Shown here piece after piece: positions 35,353-47,776 of a stretch of 64,000 nucleotides of DNA. Position 1 is the stretch's first letter. Each line of letters begins with the position of its first letter. The notes below the pieces were generated by a model that saw nothing but the letters and a program-made list of their open reading frames with translations, had not been told where the DNA came from and made no database searches. The stretch lies in assembly GCF_024166365.1 (NCBI RefSeq), contig NC_064826.1:57181001-57245000 (forward strand). Direction: 5' to 3'. The position numbers were made by a program, and so were the translations under genes. The DNA comes from Elephas maximus indicus. Lineage: Eukaryota; Chordata; Mammalia; Proboscidea; Elephantidae.

Positions 35353-35630
35353 CTCTAGGTTTGGGGCTTATATTGAGATACTGTAACTTCTTGTAAGTAC
35401 CCTTTTGATTATGGAGCTAAATCTCTACCTTTCTCCCTCCCTCTTCACAGTCCTTTACTTCTGCCTAATCCTTTATTAGTTCCTTCCATTGCATTTTATT
35501 GCAACTCCATTTAATTATAAAATCTCTCTGCACCCTCAGACTTTTCTAAGTGTTCCTTCAGTTACAATACCATAGTCAAAATCTGGCTGTTCCCTGTGAC
35601 ATCTTTAACTTGAAACATACTGTGGTAGGC

Positions 35631-36150
35631 GTCTTAGTCATCTAGCGCTGCTGTAACAGAAATACCACAAGTGGATACCTTTAACAAAGGGAAATTAATT
35701 TTCTTACAGTCTAGTAAGCTACAAGTCCAAATTTAGGGCTTCAGCTCCAGGGGAAGTCTTTCTCTCTCTGTTGGCTCTGGAGGAAGGTCCTTGTCATCAA
35801 TCTTCCCTTGATATGGAGCTTCTCAGCGTGGGAACCTCCAGTCCAAAGGACACGCTTTGCTCCTAGTGCTGCTTTCTGGGTAGTATGAGGTCCCCTGTCT
35901 CTTTGCTCACTTCACTCTTTTATATCTCAAAAGACATTGGCTCAGGACACAATCCAATCTTGTCAATTGACTCCTGACTCATTAATATAACTGCCACCTA
36001 TCCCACCTCATTAACAACACAGAGGCAGGATTTACAACACATTGGAAAATCATATCAGATGACAAAATGGTAGACAATCACACAATACTGGGGATCATGG
36101 CCTAGCCAAATTGATACAATGTTTTTGGGGGACACAATTCAATCTATGAC
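35631..36150 (-). mobile_element. MaLR-like LTR (family A, reversed)
   Basis: The reverse complement parallels 30,666-31,178 over its whole length, including the GTGGTATTTCTGTTA end and the ATTGAATTGTGTCCCCCAA start. Both copies share CCAACAGAGAGAGAAA and an AAATTTGGACTT block. It is a solo LTR. Confidence 0.85.
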
Positions 36151-36160
36151 AATAGGATAA

Positions 36161-36326
36161 AACCCATTGCCGTCAAGTCAATTTCAACTCACTGTGACCC
36201 TACTCTACTCACAGGACAAAGTAGAACTGCCCCATGGAGTTTCCATGGAGCGGCTGGTGTATTCGAGCTGCCAACCTTTCAGTTAGCAGCCAAGCTCTTA
36301 ATCACTACATCACCAGGACTCCTAAT
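36161..36326 (-). mobile_element. AfroSINE next to the LTR end
   Basis: Antisense copy (CCCATTGCCGTCAAGTCAAT to CACTACATCACCAGGACTCC). It is flanked by AATAGGATAA at 36,151-36,160 and AATAGGGTAA at 36,327-36,336, a target-site duplication with one mismatch. It inserted at the junction of the LTR. Confidence 0.92.
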
Positions 36327-36336
36327 AATAGGGTAA

Positions 36337-36967
36337 TTCTTCTTATTTTCTCCAATTCAAGTTTAATTGACAAGAAGGATTAATCCTTCTCCCAGTTTCG
36401 CACTGCCTGTTGGCTGTCTTCAAGCCACTTCCTTTCTTTGCTTTCCATGCCACTGACTTATGGCACCTGTTCCTTATGCTTGTGCTTTCTGGCTTTCTAG
36501 GCCACATCAGCCTATGATTGTAAAACAATGTCATGATCTCTGCGTATACCCAAATTACAATAGTTTTAATCACCACTACGTTGATTACTGGATTTCATTT
36601 CTCCTTTGGAAAATGTTCCCAGTTATTTCATACATGAGTACATGACTACCATCTACCTTGGCTGCTATGGTTACCAAACTATGTCTTCCATATTCTTTTT
36701 CTACTTTTCCTTTTCAAGTTCTCTCCAGGTTCTATCCACTGTTCTTGAAGCTGCCTAAAGTAACCATTTTTTCCCAGCTCCTACTCATTACATTTCCAGA
36801 GAGAAACATTCTAGGGTCCAAGAGTCAGGGCACTTCTACACTTGTAACCTAACAAATTCCAACACCATCCTACGTTCAATGATTATTTTAGCACAAGTTT
36901 AGATTATTCTTTCCCTCATCTCTTATCCTTTTGATTTCAATGTCAGTTGTGATTCACTTAATAAATC
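36337..36967. other. Unassigned sequence
   Basis: No gene. Frames of 60-77 codons here lack motifs. Confidence 0.45.
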
Positions 36968-37034
36968 TGTCCCATTATCATCGAGTTGATTCCAACTCCT
37001 AGCAACCCTATAGGACAGGGTAGAACTACCTGAA
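36968..37034 (-). mobile_element. AfroSINE tail fragment
   Basis: Only the tail half is present: CCATTATCATCGAGTTGATT, then ACTCCTAGCAACCCTATAGG and GGGTAGAACTACC. Confidence 0.85.
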
Positions 37035-37079
37035 TATTATGGATCATATCTTGACCACCAAAACTCCACAAGCACTGCC

Positions 37080-37405
37080 ATCTTATAAACCCTGCCTTAC
37101 ACTGAAATTTCTTCATTGTTAAAATCTCAAATTCTGAGTTTCATCTCACTGCCCCTTCTCTCCAACTCTCCCCATTCCATCCATCCCTGTTCTGTGTTCC
37201 CCGAGGGACTTTACATTCAGGTAGAACAACTAATTATAGATGAAGAGGTCCCAGGTTGAAAACCAAATAATTTCTCTTTCACCTGAAATGTTCTATTAAA
37301 TGAGATCTTCGAAGACAGAAACTATTCGTTTTTATATCCGTATTTTGCTCTTTGAATGATTATCAGCTCATAGTAGACACTCATAAATGTTTGATGAATG
37401 GTCAT
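37080..37405 (+). mobile_element. Probable L2 fragment
   Basis: GAAGACAGAAACTATTCGTT, CTCATAGTAGACACTCATAA and ATGTTTGATGAATGGT resemble the L2 3' end. The left boundary is vague. Confidence 0.5.
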
Positions 37406-37639
37406 TCCTAATTACTGAATATTAGATGTTGCTGACAGGCTTGCTGGATATCCTTAACAAAAATACTAGGTAACCAGTAGGTTTGGGGGGTTGGGTAAAA
37501 TGGGAATGACAAATACAATTTTCCTACAAAATTGTTTCCTCTTCCTCCATGAGACTGACTTTTATGTTATTAAACAAAACATAAAACATTAGTACCTTAA
37601 TATCATATGTGTAAACTATTGAGTGATCAAACCATATTG

Positions 37640-38515
37640 ATGGAATGTATCAAAAGTGCTCAGGTGCCAAGTGAAAGAGATTTCAATGGCCAAAGGAGGA
37701 ACAATTTGAGCAACAAAACACATAAAGCAATACTGGATTATAACTCAACATATAAAATGAATATCCATAAGCTCTGATACAAAAAAAATTGAATAAATTA
37801 GTAAACGGGGGGAGGGGGATGGACAACTCTCCCATCAGAAAAATTCTAAATAATTTATGTAGCTACTTCACCCTCATGGAAGGGACACCATAACTCCCCA
37901 CTCCTTAAGTGTGGACTAAGTAAAGTAACTTTCTTTCAAAGAGTCCAAGAAAGGGGTAAGAAGAATATCTTCACAGTGGAGAAACAACAAAAACTACTTC
38001 AGCCAGGTGATCAAGATTCACATCAATAGTGATGTTATATGGATATGTATCCTTGACATTATATAATGGAACTGGTACATACCTCTGTGGTCTTTCTTCA
38101 AAAACCCCATAACCACAATCTAATCATGACAAAAATATCAGACAAGTTCCAATAGAGGGGCATCCTACAAAATATCTGACCAGCATTCCTCAAAACTGTC
38201 CAGGTCATAAAAAATAAGGAAAGTCTGAGAAACTTTTACAGCCAAGAGGAGCCTAAGGAGACTTGACTAAGTATAATATGGTATCCCAGATGGGATTCTG
38301 GAATAAAAAAAAGAATATTGGATAAAAACTAAGGAAATCTGAATAATATGGACTTAGTTAATAGTAATATATCATTAATGGTTCATTAATTGTAACAAAT
38401 ATACCATACTAATGTAAGATGTCAATAATAGAGGAAACTGAATACAGGGTATGTGAGAACTCTATTATCTTCTAAATTTTTCTACTCTAAAAAGCAAAGT
38501 CTATCTTTTTTAAAA
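37640..38515 (+). mobile_element. L1M 3' end
   Basis: Contains CTACAAAATATCTGACCAGC, TCAAAACTGTCCAGGTCATA, GATTCTGGAATAAAAAAAAG and GGGTATGTGAGAACTCTATT. This matches the widely conserved 3'UTR of old mammalian L1M elements in sense orientation. Confidence 0.8.
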
Positions 38516-38654
38516 AAAGTTGTTTTTTTTTTTTTTTTTTGCTACATCTAAAACTGGTCTCTAAATGTGTACCCTACCTTTCTTACCAAATAAAAGTCGA
38601 AATTTCTTAGCTTAGTATCCAATGTCCATGGACCTGGTAATCTGCAAAAAGAAA

Positions 38655-39055
38655 AATGGCCACTGATAATATGCACCTGTGAAGGGGTGGAGTCATTTCT
38701 TCCAACTCTTGTATATGGGCTTTGTCAGTGACATGTTAATGTGACACCACTAGAGGCTTAAAAAGTGGTTGAGCACTGGGGCTTGCCTTCTCTTGCTGCT
38801 CTTGGAACACTGCTGCCATAACCCTGAGCTACCTGGCTGACGTGGCCACGTAGAGGAAAACTGAGGCACACCAGCCACCAACCTATCAACTAGACATGTG
38901 AATGAGGCCATCTAACCCAGCTAATCTTCCAACAGCCTTCAGCTCCATGAGTAAAACCCAGGTGAAAACAAAAGAACTGCCCAGCTGCTCCAGTCCCAAA
39001 AGCCAACAGAGGAGTAAACTAGAAACTGTTTTAAGCACTAAAAGTTGCTAATTAA
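38655..39055 (+). mobile_element. MaLR-like LTR remnant
   Basis: GGGGTGGAGTCATTTCTTCC, then the CTGCTGCTCTTGGAACACTG region, and a 3' part ending AAACTGTTTTAAGCACTAAA, fit an MLT1-like LTR. Its 3' end is lost. Confidence 0.55.
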
Positions 39056-39287
39056 TACACTCCACCATACTCTTATCATACCATTTCCAACTTTGTTGAC
39101 CAGAATTCCTCTATGCTCCACACAAACTGCAAGATTTTTTATTCTCTAAGAAAGCTTTGTACTTTACTGAATACTTGCTTATATTTCCCTCCACCTGAAC
39201 TGACTTTACTACTACTACTATTGAAATGTCACTCATCGTCCCATTTTTACAGAAAGTTTCATGTATAAATAAATAATTAAATAAATA
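39056..39287. other. Unassigned AT-rich sequence
   Basis: Ends in an (AAATA)n-like stretch immediately before the next AfroSINE. Confidence 0.4.
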
Positions 39288-39484
39288 AAACCAAACCCAT
39301 TGCTATTAAAAAAAAAAAAAAAACCCATTGCTATAGGGCAGGTAAAACTGTCCCACAGGGTTTCCAACGCTGTAAATCTTAAGGAAGCAGACTATCACAT
39401 CTTTCTTCTGTGGAGCCATTGGTTTTGAACCCCTGACCTTTTGGTTTGTAGCCTAGCACTTTAACTACTGTGCCACCAGGGCTA
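39288..39484 (-). mobile_element. AfroSINE (long variant) with internal filler duplication
   Basis: Antisense copy ending TGTGCCACCAGGGC, with the long-variant block GGAAGCAGACTATCACATCT. At the left, AAACCCATTGCTAT occurs twice (39,293-39,306 and 39,321-39,334) around TAAAAAAAAAAAAA, and the normal GTCGAGTC tail segment is missing. Confidence 0.9.
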
Positions 39485-39997
39485 TATATGTGTATATATA
39501 TAGACAGGAAATTCAATTCACCAGAGTTTTTCTTAGAAAGACCATTGCTTTCTTAAGAAATTCCTTGGTGTGAAGGTTAGGCTCCTGAAAGGCATTGTAC
39601 TGAATAGGATACAGACTTACCTATAAAAACAGAACGCCAAAACAGAAGTGGATTGAACATGTGACAGCGAGGGCATAAGTTTCGAGGGCAGGTATGGAAA
39701 CTCTACAGTGTTAGTCCATCTTGTTGCTCTATCATTTCTGTTGTCTTTATCTGCATAGTTTAAGATGGCTCATTACCAACACATCCACATTCCAACATCC
39801 ACATCCAGGAAGGGAGAAAAATGAAAGAGGGAGCAAGCTCATTCCTCTAAGGGAACAACCCAGATGCTATACACATCGGTTCTGCTTATATCACACTGGC
39901 CAGGACATAGCCACACAACTATACCTAACTACATCGTAGGCTAGGAAATGTCATTGTTATTTTGGCACCCAAATATTCTCCTACTGCTGTAGAAGAA
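39485..39997. other. Unassigned sequence
   Basis: No gene. A short TATATGTGTATATATATA run lies beside the SINE. Confidence 0.45.
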
Positions 39998-40431
39998 TGT
40001 TATGGATTGAATTGTGTCCCCACAAAACATGTTAAGTCCTAACCCCTGTATCTGTAACCATGACCCTGTTTGGAAATAGTCTATGAAGACGTTATCAATC
40101 AGGTTTACGTAAGCTTATACCGGAGTAGTGTGGGTCCTAATCCTAGATGACTGGTGTCCTTGTAAAAGAGAAGATACACAGAGACAGAGAAAGGACAGTC
40201 AGGTGAAGATGTGTCCACAAGCCAAGGAAGGCCAAGGATCACTGACTGTCACCAGAAGCTAGGAGAGAGGCACGGAACAGATTCTCTCTCAGAGCCTGCA
40301 GAATGAATCATCATGGCTGGCACCTTAATCTCAGATTCCTTGCTTCCAGAATTGTAAGACAATAAGTTTATGTTCTTATAAGCTGCTCAGTTTGTGCTAT
40401 TTTGTTACAGCAGCCCTAGGAAACCAACACA
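39998..40431 (+). mobile_element. MLT1-type ERVL-MaLR LTR
   Basis: Classic MLT1 layout: TGTTATGGATTGAATTGTGT at the start, TAACCATGACCCTGTTTGGA, GGCACCTTAATCTCAGATTC, TTGCTTCCAGAATTGTAAGA, and GCTATTTTGTTACAGCAGCC with terminal GAAACCAACACA. Confidence 0.92.
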
Positions 40432-42254
40432 GGAGGTCAACATTAGTCTCAGCCACAATTAAGCTTAAAAAGTAAGCCTGTTAAAATGCTATGTGTAAAG
40501 CTAGAGAAGGAACTGGTTTGATTCCTGAGAGGTAGAAAACAGAGGAAGCGGGAAAAGAAATCAGGAAAATGGGGGAAGCCTTATGCACAGTAATAGGCGA
40601 TCCTTCTTTGCAACCTTTAACTCTCTTATCAAGCCTCTGAATGCCTGAATGAGAAGTCTTGTGGTAACTGGTGAAGAGGCTCAAGACTTCAAGGTAAAAG
40701 GGAATATATCTGGCTGCAAGAGTTAGAGGAAGAGAGTGCCATGATACTGTAATCCTGAAAACCCACAGAAAAACGGCAAGCTTTGAACATAACTGAACTT
40801 TGGAACTGGGCATTTGAGCCAATCTTATATTGAATTTATAAGATAAGAAGTCCTCACTGACATCTGAGTATACCCAAAGCTTCTTTTAAAATCCATAACA
40901 CTTAAACAAAGGTGCTAAGAGTAAGAAAGTATAACAACAACAAAAAAGGTTTCCTAAAATAATAATAAAAAAAAAATCAGCATAGAGTTCCTAGTGATGC
41001 TACTTATAGCAACCATAAAGTTAGCAACTGGAGAGAGCTTTAGTTAGGTTTAACATAGTGTTAGCTTTAGCTACTGGAAATAGACATGAAGTATGACTCA
41101 CTTTCTTAAGTGAAATGTAGGCTAAGTGTAACCATCACAGATTTTAAGAATGTCATTTACATTTCTTCTCAACCACATTTTGTGTACTGACACTGATGAA
41201 TCAGTAACGAAAACAGGATGAACTGGTCGATTTCCGATCTTTACAAAAGAGCCCAAATGGACCATAGTTTATTATGATAGTGGAAACAACATTAGCAGAT
41301 GGTAAGGTCTGTAACAGCTAAAACAACTGTGTGCTTCTGATAGAATGAAACATGCCAGACTACCAAATAATTCCTTGCTGAATCAGCCTCATCAACAGAA
41401 GCTGATGGAAAAAAAAAAATTTAGATGAACAAAATAAACATAAATTGTGAGCCTTCACATATCATTTTTTAAAGGAATTGACCTTTTAGATGCTAACCAG
41501 GTACAATGCAAGAAGTCCTTCTTGGAAGAATATTCTTGAACAAGTCAGTCGTTTCTTTCTTATATAAACCGTCGGGGAACAGAAGTTGAAAGCATCTTAT
41601 CAAAATAGGAAATGGAGAGCATCATTCTGCCCTATTTTGACTATTAGTGGGTACTTCAGCTTTCTGCCTACACATTCAGGCAATCTGTATGTTACTCATT
41701 ACATATAGAATTGAGATAACTTCTATGAATATTCCACTTTATTAGTAATATAACAAATATAGGAGTATCTATTACACTCAAAAAAAATTTTTTTTTATTA
41801 CACTCAATTAAGCAACGTTCTTTTTCTACATATACCATGGCTTGCAAGCGTTTGTTTCAGTTATATTTTAAAGCATGTTAAAAGGAATTTAAAACAATTA
41901 CTGTCAGCTTCTAACATAATTCTAAAAATCCTAATATTTTAATACCTTTATCACCTGTGAGCATTATGAATATCTCTTCAATTGTGTCCTTTTACCGTTT
42001 GTCATTTTGTCTCTCTATCATTGGAAAGGACTCAGGCAAATACTCCACTCCCAGTCCTTTAGGAACCCAGAGGCAACTCTGTATTCTTTAGAATGCCTTC
42101 AGCTGTTTTGTGTCCTAAAAATACCAGTCATTTCCAGGTACATGTTTCCTCCAATCTCTATTTCCTATAGTACAATGTTGTAACATGGAATTGTGGTCCT
42201 GGGTACCCCCTTTAACTGTCTTTTGTGATAGAATTCCAAAATCTATCACCAAAA
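40432..42254. other. Unassigned sequence
   Basis: About 1.8 kb of AT-rich DNA without a supportable exon. The 113-codon minus frame at 40,481-40,822 shows no motif. A direct-repeat lesion is at 41,770-41,807. Confidence 0.5.
41770..41807. repeat. 12-bp direct repeat flanking an A/T filler
   Basis: TATTACACTCAA at 41,770-41,781 and 41,796-41,807, separated by 14 bases of A then T. Confidence 0.95.
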
Positions 42255-42261
42255 AAAATGA

Positions 42262-42556
42262 AAGATAATGAGGAATTGAGGCCTCCAGCCAACAGCCAGG
42301 GAGGAACTGAAGCCTCCTGTCAATAGCCATGTGAATGAGCCATCTTGGAACTGGATGTTCCAGGTTCAGTCAAGCCTTCAGGTGACTGCAGCCCCAGCCG
42401 ACATCTTGATTGCAATCTCATGAGAATCCTAAGCCAAAATCACACAGCTAACCCACTCCTGAATTCCTGACCCACAGAAGCTCTGATGTAATAAATGCTT
42501 GCTGTTTTAAGCCATTTCGGATACTCTGTTACACAGCAATAGATAACTAATGTGGA
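42262..42556 (+). mobile_element. MLT1-type LTR, 3' part
   Basis: AATTGAGGCCTCCAGCCAAC, CATGTGAATGAGCCATCTTG, ATGTAATAAATGCTTGCTGT, GCCATTTCGGATACTCTGTT and CAATAGATAACTAATG follow the MLT1 3' half. Confidence 0.85.
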
Positions 42557-42584
42557 AAGGAGACTTGTTGCATCCTACCATTAG

Positions 42585-43125
42585 TTATATGCAATCCATT
42601 CTATTGCAGCATTATTTACAATAGCCAAAAGGTAGAAACAACCCAAGTGCCCATTAACAGATGAATGGATAAACAAAATGTGGAATATACATACAATGGA
42701 GTATTATTCTCTCAAACACAGAAACAAAATTCTGACACATTCTACCACATTAATGAACCTTAAAACCATTATGTTCAGTGAAATATTGTAAGTCAGACAC
42801 AAAAGAACAAATATTGTACAATCCCACTTACATGAAATATCTGTCGTTGTGAGATGCTGTTGAGTCATTTCCGACTCCTGGCGACCCTACGCACAACAAA
42901 ACAAAACACTGCCCAGTCCTGCACCATCCTCACAATTGTTGCTATGCTTGAGCCCACTGTTGCAACCACTGTGTCAATCCATCTTACTGAGGGTCTTCCT
43001 CTTTTTTGCTGACCCTCTACTTTACCATGAAATATTTAGAATAGGCAAATCTATTGAGACAAAAGAAGATCAGTGGTTACCAGGGGCTGGGAAAAGTGGG
43101 AAATGGGGAGTTAAAAAAAAAAAAA
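42585..43125 (+). mobile_element. L1M ORF2 end/3'UTR, split by an RTE
   Basis: GCAGCATTATTTACAATAGC, AACAACCCAAGTGCCCATTA, ATGAATGGATAAACAAAATG and, after the insertion, TCAGTGGTTACCAGGGGCTG are hallmark words of old L1 3' regions. Confidence 0.88.
42841..43025 (-). mobile_element. RTE 3' end inserted in L1M
   Basis: Antisense 185-bp RTE 3' end (GATGCTGTTGAGTCATTTCC, then CCGACTCCTGGCGACCCTAC to CTGACCCTCTACTTTAC). It is bounded by the perfect duplication CATGAAATAT at 42,831-42,840 and 43,026-43,035. Confidence 0.95.
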
Positions 43126-44356
43126 AGGAAAAAGAAAATCTCATTTTAAAATTCTCAATTTATTATTTATCATAATGTGGTTGTGGAGAAGAGAGAGGCA
43201 GGAAAGGCCTGAAAGTAAAAGGCTTCAGATTTATTTTCTTTTTTACGCACTATAGGAGACAGACTGCTTACAGAGTACTGTATTTACTATGACCTTTCCA
43301 AATAACCCAGTTATTTATAACATTATATAGAAAATGCTGTTGATCTACATTTCTCCTGTAATTCATCTGCAATGGTAAAGCAGCATGAGTTCCTTCTCAC
43401 TGGAGATTCTTGTGAAAATGTATTACAGGCTCAAGATTTAAGAGTGTTCTGAGCAGAGAATGATCCTATGGCAGATGGCTCTTTGGCAAAGGAAAAGAAA
43501 GAAAAGACTGTAGCATTACGTGAAAGCGAACTGTTCAAAAAAAAATAGAGCTTTTCCAATTATAATAGAAATAGAAAAAGGAGTTTCACCATATTTCAGA
43601 CAATGACTGTGATAGCCTTATATCTTCCTACACCGGAACCAGTAAAGACCAATGTTCAGCATAAATGTAAACTTCTGACAAAAAATATAAACAATCACAG
43701 AAAAAGACAGTGGTGGTACTGTGACCACTGGAGTCATATATCTTCCTTACCCTAAGTTTGCTAAAATAGATATAATACTGTTGCAATGGCTACAATTATA
43801 AAATATGATTATATATAACAATGTTATTCTCAAGTTTGAACAGATGGCCCATAGAAATTCTGCTTTCCTAATCCTGTTAGTCCTGATTTTATTAAATTGA
43901 AAATTATATATTACATGTCTTCACCAGTTCAGCCCACAGTCATTATAACAAAGATATTATGCTCTGAAAATTTAATTTGATATGGTTATATTTAATGTAA
44001 ATGTAGATTTCTTAAATTAGGTAGATATTAAAAGACTGCATTGATATTTCAGCAAATTTTTTGGAAGGAATAGCCATCTTGATAAAACAGTGTTTTCTAT
44101 TGGGTTTAGATTTGAAGTCTAACAATTTCAGGTCAAGAAAACCTTTCACTTGCATATGTTTATATGTATCTGTTGTATGTATATCAAGGGTGTCCAATGA
44201 GTCCAAGTAGAAAGGGATTCCTCAAGTAAGAGGCCATATCTCCTTCCATAATGCATAAAACACTTTGCCCAGAAACATGAAAACAGGACTATTTCCAAGG
44301 AGTTTCAAAGAAACAAAAAAAATTTAAACAATGGAATTTATAATATCTCCCTTTGT
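43126..44356. other. Unassigned sequence
   Basis: AT-rich DNA with no gene or assignable repeat. The 64-codon minus frame at 44,012-44,206 has no motif. Confidence 0.5.
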
Positions 44357-44357
44357 C

Positions 44358-45006
44358 TTAGGCTGGGTTCTCTAAAGCAAAAACCAGTGAAGCATATACA
44401 TCCATACACACATACACATATATATATATACACACACACACACACTATATATAGAGAGAGAGAGAGAGACTTATATCAAAGAAATGGCTCACAAGGTTGT
44501 ACAGGCTGGGAAGTCCCAAGTCCATGGGTCAGGCTGAAGACTTCTCCTGACTTCCAGAGCTGCCGGGGCTGGCAAACCCATGATTGGCAGGTCAGACAGT
44601 AGGCCTCTGGCTCACAGGCTGTGGAGGCTGACCAATACCAAGATCGGCAGGTAAGACGGCAGGCTGCTGGCTCCCAGGCTTCAGAGGCTGACGAATCCCA
44701 AGAACAGCAGGTAAGCTGTTAGCTCAAGTTCCAAGAACCAGAGGTCAGATGAGGATCCAGACAGAGCAAAAGCCAGCAAGCTTTGCCAGAAAGTCCACAT
44801 ATGTTGGATGCAGGCCATACCCCCAAAGAAATTTCCTTTCAGCTGATCGGCTGCTTCAAGCAGAGCTCATCGTGGAGGTGATTATATTATATCAGACCTC
44901 ATTACAGAAGTGATTACATCATTATATAGCTGCCAAATTACATAACTGCCAAACCACTGAGAATCATGGACCAGCCAGGTTGACCCTCAACCTTAACCAT
45001 TACACC
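44358..45006 (+). mobile_element. Probable solo LTR-like repeat with microsatellite core
   Basis: Begins TGTCTTAGGCTGGGTTCTCT and ends AACCTTAACCATTACA, a TG..CA layout. Near the start is an ACACAC/TATATA/GAGAGA run (44,399-44,470), then CAAAGAAATGGCTCACAAGG. A GGCTGACCAATACCAAGATC-like unit recurs as GGCTGACGAATCCCAAGAAC about 57 bp later, giving internal short tandem repeats. It resembles the mammalian repeats that start GGGTTCTCTAGAGAA. The ERV class is not resolved. Confidence 0.6.
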
Positions 45007-45539
45007 CTCCATACCTATCAGCAACAGACTGATGCTTTGAAAGGCAATTAAAAATAAGTTAAAAAGAAATCTAGAGACAGATTCCTGCTAGCTATTGTTA
45101 TTGCAATACAAATCTTAATATAGCCAAAGAAATTTTTGATATTCCAATCCTCACTGAAATATAGTTGTTCCCAGGACAAATTCCATACAACAATCAGGAA
45201 AGATAACAGGTCTCTTTTCCTGCTATTCATTCTTTGTTGTTATGGTTAAAAAATAATAATAATATCGAATATTTTTGAGTGCTTATTATTTGCCAGATGT
45301 GTTCGAAGTGCTTTGCATGTGTTAGTCTTTGACTAAGCAGGAGCAATAAGCTTTGGTCCATCTTTCCTAACATCTGCAATTTAGCTTAATCTGATGGCAC
45401 AACTGATTTGATTCGTATCTTGTCTGTATTCCTCATTAAGTTACTAATCACAAGCAAGTTGTTGCCAGTAACTTAGTAAGCTGATCTTTTAATGAAAAAA
45501 GTTTGGTAAAAAGATGCATTGAAAATACTACTATAATGT
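45007..45539. other. Unassigned sequence
   Basis: No gene. GAGTGCTTATTATTTGCCAG at 45,279 suggests a small MIR/L2-class piece. Confidence 0.45.
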
Positions 45540-45675
45540 AAGCTCCTCCACTAGAATATAGGTTCCATGAGGGCAGGGACCTTGTATCTCTTAATCACCA
45601 CTATATCACCTGTGCCTAATCAGTGCTCAGCACAAAGTAGGAACTCAGAAAAGCCTTCTGAATGAATGAGTGTAT
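45540..45675 (+). mobile_element. L2 3'-end fragment
   Basis: GTTCCATGAGGGCAGGGACC, CACCTGTGCCTAATCAGTGC, and GTAGGAACTCAGAAAAGCCT with GAATGAATGA are the L2 3' terminus. Confidence 0.85.
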
Positions 45676-46555
45676 CACAGATTTGCAAACTCCTAAAAGC
45701 TATAAAGATTACAGGGGTGCCTTGTTTTACTTTCTCTGCCACTTCACATTCATTGCGAGGAAACTGAACATATATTGGAAAAAGAGGATTAATCTATAAC
45801 AAATCTTTACTTGCTAGAGGACTTTTCATATTTGGCTTCAAAGCATTTAGTCCCTTTGGTTTTATTACTGTTGAAGCTTGTCCTAGGTTTACCGTAACAT
45901 AATCACTAGCAAATCCAAACCCAGGCTAATTTCCACCTACTGCTGAAACTACTACCCTGAAAAGAAAAAAAAATCTTGCTGAACAATAGGGACATCTGCT
46001 GGTTAAAATGAAATGCTTTTACCCTTAAAATACTGCATCTATAAAGACATTAAAAGATTTGGTTAATAAGGTTTCTAGCAACACTGAAGTGTTTTATTAG
46101 TACTCAAGCCAGACTTGAGTAATAACAAAAGGTAATATTTGATCATTTATTGTATTTCCAGAATTTCTCAAGTAGTGACACTATCCGAAGAAAAGGCTAT
46201 AATTTCTTTTGCAGTGATCATTGCCAAATCATAGAAATGGCTATCTCCCTGATCTTCTGGCTTAAGATACTTAAGTATCTATGATATATATCAACAGACA
46301 ATTAAGTGTCTACAAAGTCAAGGCACTGTGCCACATGCTGGCAAACTAAAGCTTTAAAACATGGCAGAGGTAGCAGATGGCAGCTCTCTGCTCTGACAGC
46401 ATGCTTAGCAGTAGCAGAGTTAACCTCAGTTAACACCTGCCAAGGACTGAGCCTATCACTTGCCAGTGCTATGGCCTCACCACTTCACAAACGTACAGGC
46501 CCGGTGCTTTCTACAAATACGTCCTTTCCAGTCCTAGCTGAATAAATGCCTTCTC
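45676..46555. other. Unassigned sequence
   Basis: No gene supported. The 79-codon frame at 46,306-46,545 has no motif. Confidence 0.45.
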
Positions 46556-46559
46556 ACCC

Positions 46560-46785
46560 CCTACTATGGCAATTTCTTGCTAGCCTTCTAGTTTCTGCTT
46601 ACATGGCTTTTCAGAAAGGCCTACTCTGAACTCCTTACGTAAAGTTTACTCTCAGAGCACCCAGTTTGTATCCTTTTTAGAATTTATACAAATTGGTAAT
46701 TATTATTTTATCAATGTATTGCTCCTTTCCTTTCCACATTAGACTATAAGCTTTAAAAGCAAAAAAACATGCCTATGAGTCTGTG
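46560..46785 (+). mobile_element. L2 fragment
   Basis: CTCTCAGAGCACCCAGTTTG, TCAATGTATTGCTCCTTTCC and AGACTATAAGCTTTAAAAGC follow the L2 3' region. Confidence 0.6.
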
Positions 46786-47654
46786 TGCAGGCATTCAACA
46801 ATTAAAGTAACAACCATTTTGATTTGTATCCCAAAACTTCAGGGTAGAAAGAAAACTTCTATCTCATTCCTGGGAGTATCTGAAGACTTAGCTACCCATT
46901 CCCCTAACTGGAAAGGGGAAACAATTTTTGTTAATATTCCATTAATAGGTCACAATAAATACCTATTGCAAAAGAATAAGACATGAAGAGGGTTAAGGAG
47001 AGGTGGTGATCAGGGATTAATTGAAAGCCTAAAAGAAGTGTGGAGATGAAACAATGACAAGATGGAGGGCAGGGAAAAGATCACAATATGGAGTGTCAAA
47101 AACTTCAGAGGAAAGCCCAGAGAAGAAATCTAAGATAGAAGAGGGCCTAAAAGGGCCTGGTGTGTGAGTCTAACTGGGGGTAGTTTATTCATTCTTTTAG
47201 CATATAAATCCTCATCAGCTCTATCAACAGGACTCAGAGATGGTGTAGAAACATAGACTACTCAGCGATTGATTTTCTTTTACTTTAAACAAAGTCCTTG
47301 CAAACATATCCCTTTTTTCCTGAATCACAGGTAGAGGAACCATGCATTAGTATCCAGAACACAATATAATCATGAAACGACTTCTTTGAAACACATTTGT
47401 TAATATTTCAGCCTTTCATAAAAGCATAGTATCACCAATATTCAATCACTGATGAGGTACACAAAGTGTCATAAAAGATCTGGAGACGAAGAGAGTTAAT
47501 AACTAGATCAATGCAGCAAATACCATAAGAGTGGTATAAATAATTTTATAATACAATAATTTTATATTTAGGATAGAAACATTTCTCACAATTTTTCTGC
47601 AAAATAATTCCTAAAGAAATCCTAGGATAATATTTTTAAAATCATACAATTCCT
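46786..47654. other. Unassigned sequence
   Basis: No gene. A 12-bp direct repeat (AATAATTTTATA at 47,539-47,550 and 47,555-47,566) is separated by ATAC. Confidence 0.45.
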
Positions 47655-47776
47655 ATGTACACATTAAATGATGCAGGAAGATCAAAAGAAAATGGAAGGA
47701 ATATACAGAGTCATTATACCGAAAAGAACTGGTAGACGTTCAAAAATTTCAGGAGGTAGCATATGATCAGGAACCG

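Larger units (their letters stand above)
34273..35630. other. Unassigned sequence
   Basis: No gene supported. It contains the A-run lesion at 34,459-34,484 and a hairpin at 35,319-35,352, listed separately. Confidence 0.5.

Noticed and set aside
44399-44470. Regulatory CA/TA/GA tract
   Set aside because: It is an expanded simple repeat inside an LTR-like element, with no independent evidence of function.
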